Below, piece after piece: positions 7,676 through 15,553 of a DNA stretch of 22,047 nucleotides. Under the pieces are notes generated by a model. That model was not told where the DNA came from and ran no database searches. It was given only the letters and a program-made list of their open reading frames with translations. The stretch spans positions 1-22,047 of the forward strand of contig DAOTTV010000089.1 in NCBI GenBank assembly GCA_034437755.1, written 5' to 3'. The position numbers and the translations under genes are program-made. The stretch is from JAUZRW01 sp034437755 (lineage in GTDB: Bacteria > Chloroflexota > Anaerolineae > Aggregatilineales > Phototrophicaceae). How positions within the stretch are numbered: position 1 is the first letter of the stretch; each line of letters begins with the position of its first letter.

Positions 7676-7711
7676 CAGCTTAAATGCTCATCAAGCGTGG
7701 CGTTTAAGCTG
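7676..7711 (+). terminator. Hairpin downstream of gatA
   Basis: CAGCTTAAATGC (7676-7687) pairs with GCGTTTAAGCTG (7700-7711) over 12 bases with one non-canonical pair and a 12-base loop, 15 bases after the gatA stop. No U-run follows, so termination is plausible but unproven. Confidence 0.45.
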
Positions 7712-7720
7712 TGCGGGCTG

Positions 7721-7736
7721 TGCTGTACACTTAAGC
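7721..7736 (+). promoter_or_regulatory. Candidate promoter -10 region of the glycosyltransferase operon
   Basis: TGCTGTACACTTAAGC matches the gatA promoter block at 13 of 16 bases and lies about 45 bases before the glycosyltransferase ATG. The hexamer itself is a poor match to TATAAT; the case rests on the shared block. Confidence 0.35.
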
Positions 7737-7779
7737 CCTGTAGATGAGATCAATCAACTGGTAAGGACACACAGCAGTT

Positions 7780-8922
7780 ATGCACATCGTATTTAACGCT
7801 TGGTTCTGGGGGCAACCCGCGACCGGCAGTGGGCAGTATATTCGTCACCTTCTGCCAGCATTACGTCGGCTCGATCGCAACTTACAACTGAGCCTCGTCA
7901 TGCCCCCGCACAATCCCGACCCGGATAACCTACCAGATGACGTGACCGTCATCCCCAGCGGCACCGCCGCGACAACTAGCAAATTTGGCAAAGTCTGGTT
8001 CGAGCAACGCACCTTCCCGCGCCTCGCTCAGGCAAGTGGCGCAGACCTGATCCACGTGCCCTATTGGGGCAGTCCGCTCGGTGCCGCGTTACCGGTCGTC
8101 GTCTCAGTGCTGGATGTGATCCCCCTGCTCTATCCAGTCTACGCGCAAGGGGGCTTCAATCGCCTCTATACCGCGCTGGTGACCGCCGCCGCCAAAAATG
8201 CCGATCACATCTTGACCATCAGCGAGACCAGCAAAATCGACATCGAAGACCAGATCGGCATCGATTTTCGTGATATTACCGTGAGCTATCTCGCGCCGGA
8301 TGATCGCTTTCATCCCATGATGGGCGCCGAGCGTGACCCACAGGTGCGCGACAAATACAACCTGCCGGAACAATTCGTGCTGGGTGGCTTCGGCTTTGAT
8401 CCGCGCAAACAGGTCAACGAATTACTGCTCGCTTACACCTATGTGGGCGAAGCTGAAGGCGAGAATATCCCGCTGGTGCTTGCCGGACGCGAGCCGGACT
8501 GGACGAACCCGTTCTATGCTGATCTGCGCGAGTATGTGCGGCGACTGGATATCGACGATTACGTGCGCTGGATTGGCTACGTCGATGAAGTCGACAAGCC
8601 CGCGCTCTATCGCCTCGCGGACGTGTTCGCCTTCCCTAGCGAGTACGAAGGCTTCGGCTTGCCCCCGTTAGAAGCGATGGCATCCGGCACGCCAGTTGTC
8701 GCGTGGGACTCGGTGGTCAACGATGAAGTGTTGGAGAGTGGCGCGTATCTGGTCGATAGTGCGCGTAGCATGGCGGGAGCCTTGCTCGGCTTGCTCTTAC
8801 AAAAGCCCCTGCGCGATACAATGATCAACGAAGGTCTGGCACAGGCGACCAACTATAGCTGGCGCAAGACGGCGCAAGCCACGCTCGAAGCCTATCATTA
8901 CACGCTTTACGGGCGCGGATGA
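7780..8922 (+). CDS. Glycosyltransferase family 4 protein
   Basis: GT-B fold, retaining, nucleotide-sugar-dependent transferase of 380 residues. The N-terminal Rossmann half starts MHIVFNAWFWGQPATGSGQY, with the acceptor-side glycine-rich loop near residue 16-18. The C-terminal donor half begins near FVLGGFGFDPRKQVNELL (199-216). It carries the EX7E motif (Glu290 and Glu298, in EYEGFGLPPLEAMASG) followed by TPVVAW. There is no signal peptide or membrane helix, so it acts at the cytoplasmic face. The acceptor and sugar are unknown; relatives include mannosyl- and rhamnosyltransferases of glycolipid and exopolysaccharide synthesis. It is followed after 36 bases by a HAD phosphatase on the same strand, likely the same transcript. 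The ribosome site is weak (AAGGA about 13 bases before the ATG). Confidence 0.88.
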   Translation: MHIVFNAWFWGQPATGSGQYIRHLLPALRRLDRNLQLSLVMPPHNPDPDNLPDDVTVIPSGTAATTSKFGKVWFEQRTFPRLAQASGADLIHVPYWGSPLGAALPVVVSVLDVIPLLYPVYAQGGFNRLYTALVTAAAKNADHILTISETSKIDIEDQIGIDFRDITVSYLAPDDRFHPMMGAERDPQVRDKYNLPEQFVLGGFGFDPRKQVNELLLAYTYVGEAEGENIPLVLAGREPDWTNPFYADLREYVRRLDIDDYVRWIGYVDEVDKPALYRLADVFAFPSEYEGFGLPPLEAMASGTPVVAWDSVVNDEVLESGAYLVDSARSMAGALLGLLLQKPLRDTMINEGLAQATNYSWRKTAQATLEAYHYTLYGRG

Positions 8923-8958
8923 GCGACGATCAATCGCACATGACACAGAGGAGAAACG

Positions 8959-9648
8959 ATGACCATCAAGAAATTACTGCTCTTCGATATTGACGGAACG
9001 TTGCTCATCAGCAAAGGCGCATCGCGCAAAGCCAAAGCCCTCGCCATGCAAAGCGTGTTTGGCACGGATGCCGGCATCGAAAAACACCCCTTCGGCGGCA
9101 AGACCGATTGGCAAATCCTGCACGAAGTGCTAGAACCGACGGGCATTACCGCGCTAGAAATCGGGCAGAAGATGCCACGCTATCAAGTAGAATTCGCCCG
9201 CCAACTCGATCGGATCATCGGCGATTTTCCGGTCGAAGCCCTCGCCGGCGCACACGCGCTGATTGATACCCTGCACGCCCGCGATACAATCATGCTCGGT
9301 TTGGTGACGGGCAACACGTCGGCAACCGCGCCGATCAAACTACGGGCGGCGGGCTTCGATCCGGCGGTGTTCGCAGTCGGTGCATACGGCAGTGAGTCCG
9401 ACGATCGCAATCATTTACCGCGCCTCGCCCTCGATCGTGCGATCGGCGTAGCTCTACACGCGATCGCCCCCGCTGATGTGATCGTCATCGGCGATACTGT
9501 CGCTGACGTGCGCTGTGCGCGGGCGTTAGGAGCTGTCGCCGTGACAGTCTTCACCGGCTTTGAGGCGCGTGACGCGCTGATTGCCGCTGATCCCGATCAC
9601 GCGCTCGATGATCTGACGACGTTTATCGACACCGTATCGCTGGACTGA
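8959..9648 (+). CDS. HAD-superfamily hydrolase, phosphatase-like
   Basis: A 229-residue haloacid-dehalogenase-type phosphohydrolase. Motif I is FDIDGTL with Asp10 (nucleophile) and Asp12. The alpha-helical C1-type cap covers about residues 18-90, motif II is LVTGNTS with Thr117, and motif III is probably Lys127. Motif IV is VIGDTVADVRCA with Asp179 and Asp183. The GAYGSESDDRNHLPRLALDRA segment is typical of the phosphoglycolate-phosphatase-like branch. The substrate is a small phosphorylated metabolite not identifiable here. The ATG at 8959 has a strong GGAG site with a short spacer. It follows the GT4 gene closely, and a sugar-phosphate role would fit, but that is only positional. Its stop is 12 bases from the convergent membrane protein gene. 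Confidence 0.87.
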   Translation: MTIKKLLLFDIDGTLLISKGASRKAKALAMQSVFGTDAGIEKHPFGGKTDWQILHEVLEPTGITALEIGQKMPRYQVEFARQLDRIIGDFPVEALAGAHALIDTLHARDTIMLGLVTGNTSATAPIKLRAAGFDPAVFAVGAYGSESDDRNHLPRLALDRAIGVALHAIAPADVIVIGDTVADVRCARALGAVAVTVFTGFEARDALIAADPDHALDDLTTFIDTVSLD

Positions 9649-9660
9649 GCCGGAACGCGC

Positions 9661-10419
9661 TCATTGGCGTTGGGCTTGGGCGCGGTCGTCATCAGCGAGA
9701 TACTGCGCGTCGTCGTCCGCGTCGTCCGCGTACTGATCGTCTACTTTGGCTTTGCGTTTGTTCTTTTCGAACTCGATCGCTTCGGCGGCGAGAATTTGCT
9801 TGCCGTGCTGGGTATAGTACACGCGCAGAGTCCCGAGATCGTATTCATTGAGTGCGCTGGCGGTGTAGCTGTCAATATCGAACACGGTATCGTTGACGAT
9901 CAAGCGCCCGCGTGATTGCAGGCTATCGCGCCAGCGCACATGCGCTTGCCCTTGTACCGACCGCACTTTCAGGTCTTCGGTATCCTGCCGGTTGCGACTT
10001 TGCTGAAGATAGGCGTAGAGCAACATGCCGCCGATCATCAAGCCCGCGCCGATCACTAGCGGCAAGGTCGGCAAGCCCTGCGTACGCATGATGATCCCGA
10101 CGACGACCGCCGCTGAGAGCAAGATCGTCAGCAGTGTCCACATCGCATTGGCATCTTCGCGCAGTTCGTCTTGTATGCGCTCTTTCTGGCGACGGGCGAC
10201 GAAGCCCTGCTGATTGCTGTTGAGGGCGACATCGTCAAAATCGAAGATGTGCTGGAGCGTGTCGGTATAAATCGGCGGGCGATAGGGCTTGCGCTCTGGC
10301 TTTGGCTTCTCGTCGTCCACCGGCGGCATTTCCTCGCGGAAATCGCGCTCTGGCAGGTCATCGGCGGGGGTATCTTGCTCCAACCGACGATCGCGTAAGG
10401 GGGGCTGTTGATCACTCAT
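9661..10419 (-). CDS. Two-helix membrane protein with acidic tails, unknown function
   Basis: A 252-residue protein of no recognised family. It has a charged, proline-rich N-terminal region (1-55), then ALNSNQQGFVARRQ (65-78) just before an amphipathic helix. Two membrane helices follow (about 92-111 and 117-138), then a soluble beta-rich domain ending in LRVYYTQHGKQILAAEAIEF (198-217) and a strongly acidic Asp-rich tail. The neighbouring protein at 10517-11035 has the same order of parts and similar short motifs, so the two look like diverged relatives. ATG at 10419 is chosen because AAGGA lies 12 bases upstream. The frame extends ten codons further to 10449 without a better ribosome site. 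A GC-TATCAT box lies at 10469-10476. Confidence 0.75.
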   Translation of the reverse strand: MSDQQPPLRDRRLEQDTPADDLPERDFREEMPPVDDEKPKPERKPYRPPIYTDTLQHIFDFDDVALNSNQQGFVARRQKERIQDELREDANAMWTLLTILLSAAVVVGIIMRTQGLPTLPLVIGAGLMIGGMLLYAYLQQSRNRQDTEDLKVRSVQGQAHVRWRDSLQSRGRLIVNDTVFDIDSYTASALNEYDLGTLRVYYTQHGKQILAAEAIEFEKNKRKAKVDDQYADDADDDAQYLADDDRAQAQRQ

Positions 10420-10441
10420 GCAATCCACGCATCCTTTGCTT

Positions 10442-10476
10442 GCTATCATTTTTACAGGTGTACCCTACATGATAGC
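10442..10476 (-). promoter_or_regulatory. Candidate -10 box within an 8-bp inverted repeat
   Basis: On the minus strand GC-TATCAT (10469-10476) lies about 50 bases upstream of the membrane protein start. The same eight bases recur inverted at 10442-10449, giving arms GCTATCAT and ATGATAGC 19 bases apart. This could be a promoter with a partly symmetrical control site, or coincidence. TTGACG lies only four bases upstream of the hexamer, too close to act as its -35. Confidence 0.35.
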
Positions 10477-10516
10477 GCGTCAATATAAGAAGCAGATTGA
10501 CACGGGCGTATTTCCC

Positions 10517-11035
10517 CTAAGAATTGGGGGATGCTGGTTCTGCCGCGAGCAACACTTTGGAGTAGGGCGCACGATAGAGGACGTAAGTTTCATCGTGCTG
10601 GAAGCGCGTGAACAACTCTTTCTTGACGTAAAACTCGGCTGAGTCGACGCGAATCATGTAATTACCCACGCGCCGATCAGGTTTGATGATACGCTCGAGC
10701 CGACCGCGCAGGGCTTCGATCTCGCCCTTGCGAATGTCGATTTGCAGGCGGATGTGTTGCCGCCCGAACATGCCGACCAGAATCGCATTGAGCAGGGTAA
10801 CGAAGATGCCCAACCCTGTGAATATCGCCGTGCGTGATCCCAGATAGAGCAGAGTCGTCGCTGTCAGCGTGAGCAATAAAAAGCCCACCACGCCGATCGT
10901 CAGGTTACGGCGCTGGTAGTGCTTCAAACGGGCGATCTGCCCCATGCCGAGCTTGCCAGCGCGGTTATCGCTCAGATCATGATGATCGAATTGCATCGGG
11001 TGCATCAGGTCTTCTACAGGTGGTGTTTCAGTCAT
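10517..11035 (-). CDS. Two-helix membrane protein related to its downstream neighbour
   Basis: A 172-residue protein without a recognised family. The layout is an N-terminal acidic segment, the motif LSDNRAGKLGMGQ (21-33), then two membrane helices (about 44-65 and 69-90). A basic, helix-forming segment follows (92-118, IRLQIDIRKGEIEALRGRLERI), then a beta-rich end with YVLYRAPYSKVLLAAEP (151-167). It shares the order of parts and the LxxNxxGxLxxxQ and Y-x(n)-LLAAE motifs with the protein at 9661-10419. The charge pattern puts both ends in the cytoplasm. It lies 97 bases upstream of that relative on the same strand. On the other side it is divergent from the large TIR protein gene across 181 bases. 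The ribosome site before 11035 is weak. Confidence 0.72.
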   Translation of the reverse strand: MTETPPVEDLMHPMQFDHHDLSDNRAGKLGMGQIARLKHYQRRNLTIGVVGFLLLTLTATTLLYLGSRTAIFTGLGIFVTLLNAILVGMFGRQHIRLQIDIRKGEIEALRGRLERIIKPDRRVGNYMIRVDSAEFYVKKELFTRFQHDETYVLYRAPYSKVLLAAEPASPNS

Positions 11036-11216
11036 GCGCTTTTTCGTTCATCCTTGGGTTGTGTGCTTTCCATTGTGCCGATGTCCCGCCGATTGTGTAG
11101 GGTGATTTTGGTTGATCGCACAGCGACGCGGGTAATCTTTAAGATGGAGTTGCACAAAATGCTGATCCACATTAGAGTTAGCCCGTTATGGTCGTCTGAA
11201 AGTGATGAGGTTGTGT

Positions 11217-14200
11217 ATGAATCGGGTGTTTATCTCGTACTCACGTAAGAACCAACGGGTAGCCGAGCGGCTCGCACGCGATTTAGGCGACGCGGGGCTG
11301 GATGTCTGGATTGATTTAAGCCAGATTCACGGTGGGGAATTGTGGCGCGAGGAGATTTTCAAAGGCATCGACCGCGCGGATTTCGTCATCGCTTGCATCT
11401 CGCCCGACTCTTTGCTGAGCCAGTGGTGCGAGCGCGAAATCCTCACCGCGCGCGAGCAGGGCAAGCCGATTTGCCCGATCATGATCGAGGAGGCGCTGGC
11501 ACAGGTACAAGCTAGCTCAACGCTGGCGTGGTTAGCCGATGTGCAATTCGTCAATTTTATTGATCGCTACGAAGAGGCCTTCCCGCAATTGCTGGAATCT
11601 CTGCCCGGCGGACGCGCCCTCAACACCTTCGATGATTTCGATGCGGCGACTATTCCGAATCCCTTCAAAGGCTTAGAGGCCTTCCAACAGCGCGATGCCG
11701 CCTTCTTCTTCGGGCGCGAAGAACTGACGCGCAAAGCGATCCAACGCCTGCGCCGTGCGTCCTTTCTGGCAGTCGTCGGCGCGAGCGGGAGCGGCAAAAG
11801 CTCGCTGGTACGCGCGGGGGTCATCCCACAGATGCGCAGTGGCGTGATCGACTCGTCCGAGCAATGGCCGATCTTGATCTTCACGCCCGGCGTCCACCCG
11901 ATCGAAGCTCTCGCCCGTCGCATCTTCCCGCTTTACCCCGCCACCGACACGCTGACCGTCGCCGACTTGCAAGCGCGTCTCCGCACGTCCGGCAACATTC
12001 TCGAACTGGTCAATCAATTGCTGGCGAATAGCCCCGATGAGACCGCGCTCCTGCTGGTGATCGATCAGTTTGAAGAAGTGTTCACGCGCACGGGCGAGAC
12101 CGAACGCGCCCAATTTCTGGATGTGATCCGCGTGCTGGCGACGATGGGACAACAGCGCACGCGCATCATCATCACCATGCGTGCTGATTTCTTCGGCAAT
12201 CTGAGCCAATATCCTGATCTTGCCAGCCTCTTTGAAGATGACAACCTGCTGATCGCCACCGAGATGACGACCGCCAACCTCTTACGGGCGATCGAAGGCC
12301 CCGCGCAGGCGGTCGGCTTGCGCTATGAGCAAGGCTTGGTCGATCAAATTCTGGAAGATGTCAAGAGCGAACCCGGCTCCTTGCCGCTTTTGCAATATGC
12401 CCTGCGCGAGCTATATAAACGGCGCGATGGCGCTAAGCTGACGCTCGATGCCTACGAGACCATCGGTGGCGTGCAACAAGCCCTCGCCCGCCATGCTGAA
12501 GTGATCTTTCAGGCGCTGAACGTCAAACAGCAGGACATCATGCGCCGCTTGCTCTTGCGTCTGGTGGAAGTGGGCGAGACCGGCGATGCCACGCGCCGCC
12601 GCGTCCCGCGTGATGAAGTCACCGTGCGCGATGTCGCATCCGAGGATGTGCAGGACGTGATCGACGAGTTGACCGCGCCGGATGCCCGCCTGTTGATCGC
12701 CAACCGTGAGATTAGTGCCAGCGCCGATGAACCGATCACGCATCTACAGGTCAGTCATGAGGCGCTCATCACTCAGTGGGATCGCTTTGAAACGTGGGTG
12801 CGCGCCAGCCTCGATGACCTGCGCTACGAGTCCGAATTACGTAAATCCGCCGAGAACTGGGACAGCAACGCCCGCGACGAAGCCTATCTCCTGCGTGGGC
12901 GACGCTTGCAACGCGCTGAGCTGTGGATGGACGACCACCCCGTGACCCCGATCCAGCAAGCTTTCATCGAAGCCAGCCTCGCCACCGAGCGCAAACGGCA
13001 AGAAGAAGAGGATATTCGCCTTCAGCGCGAGCTAGAGTTACAACGGGCGGCGACCCGTCGCTTGCTGTTGTTCGTCGGCGTGCTGGTGATCGGTATCGTG
13101 CTGGCAATCGGCGCGTTCATCGTCCAGACGCGCACCAACAACCAGCTTGCCCAGACCAACGACGCCCTCGCCAATACCCAGCGCGATCTGGAAGCCGAGC
13201 GCGACCGTGCCGAAACCAACGCTAACCGCGCCGAGACCAACGCCGCCCGTGCCCGCCTCTTAGCCATCAGCGCCAATGCCCGCCAGATTGCCCTCGATAA
13301 TGATGGGGATCTCGCGCTAGCACTGGCGGTCTCGGCCGCGCAGACTGCCAACCCGCCCGCCCCTGTCCAGCGTGATCTGGCGACGATCGCGCTCGCACCC
13401 GGCACGCGCTGGCGCATCGACACGATGGAGACGGTGACGGCGGCGATCTATCATCCCGCTGGCGGACAGATTGCCATTGGCACGGATCGCGGGGTGGTGC
13501 GCCTCTTGCGCGTTGACGATGGGCAGGAATTGCGCTCGTGGGCGGCGCATCGGGGCGCGGTGACCGAGTTGCTCTTCACGCTGGATGGCACGCGCCTCAT
13601 CACGGCGGCGGCACAGACCCAACGTAACCTGATCGTATGGGATATTGCTAGTGGCGATCGGGTGGCTGAACTGGACGGTCACACCGACACCGTCAACGAT
13701 ATGGCATTGATGCAGGATGGCACGCTGGTCACCGTCAGCGATGATCGCAGTGTTATCATCTGGGATATGACGACCCCGCAACCGGTGATCTTCCGTCGCA
13801 TTAGCCCAGAGATTGACGCTGATGGCGCACACACGACCCCCGTCACTGCGGTTGCCGTGCATCCGACGCTCTCGTATATCGTCACGGGGAGCGACAACAC
13901 CCTGCTCATGCACCGCGCCGACGGCAAGTTCGAATGGAAAACGGCGTATCGCGGCGGGAGCGATCCGGTGAACGCGATCGCCTTCGATGCGACCGGCAAG
14001 CAGTTGATCGTTGGCTTTACGGGCGGCGCAATCGTCCTGACGGACATCAGCACCGGTGACATTATCCTGAACTTCGCGCCCCTGCCCGCGCCCGTCGTCG
14101 ATCTGAAATTTTATCCCGATGGGCAATTCTTCTTGACCGCAGGTGCCGAAGCAACCCTGCGCCTGTGGGATGTGCGCCTCGAACGACAGGTCAATGCTTT

Positions 14201-15524
14201 TGATATTGACGCGCCGATTAGCACGCTCGCGCTCAGTCCGGATGGCACGACAGCCATCACCGGTATCGCGAATAGCACCCTGCGCCTGTGGGAACTGACG
14301 GGCAGTGCCGAAGTCGCACGCACCGATAGCACACAGGTCACGACTAATATCGCGCTCAGCGCGGACGAGACGACCGCCGCCGTCGGCACGCACACCGGCG
14401 AAGTCATCCTCTACGATGTGGCACAAGCAAGCGAAATCCGCCGCCTATCGGTCATCGCGGATGTGCGCCTGCAATCGCTGGCATTCAGCCCGGACGGTGC
14501 CCTCCTAGCCGTCGGTGATGAGGACGGGCGCGTGACGCTCATCGACCTCAGCGATGACCGCACCATCTACAGCATTCGCGGGCACGAGGCGATCGTCAAC
14601 GCGGTGCTGTTCACGAATGCGGGCGATCAACTGATTACCGCCGCCAGCGATGGCTCGATCGTCGTGCGCGCAACCGCCGATGGCACTGTGACGACCACCA
14701 TCAGCAGTTTCGACAGTAGCCTGACCGATCTCGCGATTGATGATGCCGACTCGCGCCTGATCGCTAGTTCGACTGATGGCTCGTTAATCCTGTGGGAATT
14801 GCCCTCGGGCGAACCGATCGCCTTGCTCAGCGGGCATACCGCCGCTGTGATGACAGTCGCCATCAGCGGCGACGGACGGCGGGCCTTGTCGGGCGCACAG
14901 GACGGCGATAATACCGTGCGCCTCTGGAATCTGGAGACATTGCGCGAAGCCCTGCGCTTTGAAGGGCATGAGGATACCGTCTCTAGCGTCGATTTCCTGC
15001 TCGATGTGGGGGTCGTCAGCGCGTCGCACGATGGCACGATCCGCCTGTGGGACATCGCCACCGGCGCGGAGACCCGCCGCTATGAAGCCCGCAGTGATGC
15101 CGGACGGGTGATCCGCGTGCTGACGATGGCGGTCAAAGCGGATGGCTCGCTGGCGGGGGCGGCAATGGGTGATCGTACCCTGCGCCTATGGCAATTATTC
15201 CCGACAGTGGACGCGCTCCTCGCGTGGACGACCGCTAACCGCTTCGTGCCAGAACTGGATTGCAACGAGAGCCTGCGCTTCGACATTGCTAGCAACCCCG
15301 ATTTCAACCTGTTCGGCGAGCAACGCTTCGTGACCGCACCCAACAGCTTCGTCACCATGCGCGCCGAGTCTGATGATAGCTCATACTCGGTGGGTTTGCT
15401 CAAAGATCGGGCGGCGGTGCGCTTGTTGTCTGCTGAGGTAAATGCTGAAGGACAGCCTTACTATCGTGTGTGCAATGCCGAAGGCACAGAAGGCTGGATT
15501 CCGGTGAGCAGTGTCAACGAGTAG
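11217..15524 (+). CDS. TIR – nSTAND1 NTPase – transmembrane – WD40 repeat protein
   Basis: A 1435-residue multidomain sensor/effector. TIR domain, about 1-130: VFISYSRKN start, SxWCxxE with candidate NADase glutamate Glu74. Novel-STAND NTPase, about 148-540: NPFKGLEAF entry, Walker A GASGSGKSS (188-196), Walker B LLLVIDQFEE (278-287), then winged-helix-like segments. A charged helix (588-612), one membrane helix (615-636) and a Glu/Arg/Asn-rich coiled coil (638-680) follow. About 14 WD40-like repeats (735-1340) come next, then a Cys-containing tail ending YYRVCNAEGTEGWIPVSSV like a bacterial SH3 domain. STAND proteins are switch-like ATPases; bacterial TIR domains often cleave NAD in antiphage defence or signalling. 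Those roles are inferred. ATG at 11217 has GAGG six bases upstream and puts the TIR strand at residue 4; earlier GTG and ATG codons at 11202 and 11205 are less suitable. It is followed closely by the TcmP-like gene. Confidence 0.93.
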   Translation: MNRVFISYSRKNQRVAERLARDLGDAGLDVWIDLSQIHGGELWREEIFKGIDRADFVIACISPDSLLSQWCEREILTAREQGKPICPIMIEEALAQVQASSTLAWLADVQFVNFIDRYEEAFPQLLESLPGGRALNTFDDFDAATIPNPFKGLEAFQQRDAAFFFGREELTRKAIQRLRRASFLAVVGASGSGKSSLVRAGVIPQMRSGVIDSSEQWPILIFTPGVHPIEALARRIFPLYPATDTLTVADLQARLRTSGNILELVNQLLANSPDETALLLVIDQFEEVFTRTGETERAQFLDVIRVLATMGQQRTRIIITMRADFFGNLSQYPDLASLFEDDNLLIATEMTTANLLRAIEGPAQAVGLRYEQGLVDQILEDVKSEPGSLPLLQYALRELYKRRDGAKLTLDAYETIGGVQQALARHAEVIFQALNVKQQDIMRRLLLRLVEVGETGDATRRRVPRDEVTVRDVASEDVQDVIDELTAPDARLLIANREISASADEPITHLQVSHEALITQWDRFETWVRASLDDLRYESELRKSAENWDSNARDEAYLLRGRRLQRAELWMDDHPVTPIQQAFIEASLATERKRQEEEDIRLQRELELQRAATRRLLLFVGVLVIGIVLAIGAFIVQTRTNNQLAQTNDALANTQRDLEAERDRAETNANRAETNAARARLLAISANARQIALDNDGDLALALAVSAAQTANPPAPVQRDLATIALAPGTRWRIDTMETVTAAIYHPAGGQIAIGTDRGVVRLLRVDDGQELRSWAAHRGAVTELLFTLDGTRLITAAAQTQRNLIVWDIASGDRVAELDGHTDTVNDMALMQDGTLVTVSDDRSVIIWDMTTPQPVIFRRISPEIDADGAHTTPVTAVAVHPTLSYIVTGSDNTLLMHRADGKFEWKTAYRGGSDPVNAIAFDATGKQLIVGFTGGAIVLTDISTGDIILNFAPLPAPVVDLKFYPDGQFFLTAGAEATLRLWDVRLERQVNAFDIDAPISTLALSPDGTTAITGIANSTLRLWELTGSAEVARTDSTQVTTNIALSADETTAAVGTHTGEVILYDVAQASEIRRLSVIADVRLQSLAFSPDGALLAVGDEDGRVTLIDLSDDRTIYSIRGHEAIVNAVLFTNAGDQLITAASDGSIVVRATADGTVTTTISSFDSSLTDLAIDDADSRLIASSTDGSLILWELPSGEPIALLSGHTAAVMTVAISGDGRRALSGAQDGDNTVRLWNLETLREALRFEGHEDTVSSVDFLLDVGVVSASHDGTIRLWDIATGAETRRYEARSDAGRVIRVLTMAVKADGSLAGAAMGDRTLRLWQLFPTVDALLAWTTANRFVPELDCNESLRFDIASNPDFNLFGEQRFVTAPNSFVTMRAESDDSSYSVGLLKDRAAVRLLSAEVNAEGQPYYRVCNAEGTEGWIPVSSVNE

Positions 15525-15553
15525 CACCCGCCAACGACTGTAAAGGAGCGATC

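Noticed and set aside
11150..11178. TTGCAC-17-TAGAGT as promoter of the TIR gene
   Set aside because: Spacing is ideal but only three and four of six positions match the consensus, and it lacks the GC lead seen elsewhere; not strong enough to list.
13317..14426. A 369-codon open frame on the minus strand inside the WD40 region
   Set aside because: It is the reverse of a clearly coding WD40 frame; its translation is rich in Arg, Gly and Asp without domain motifs or a ribosome site. High GC makes long antisense frames common.
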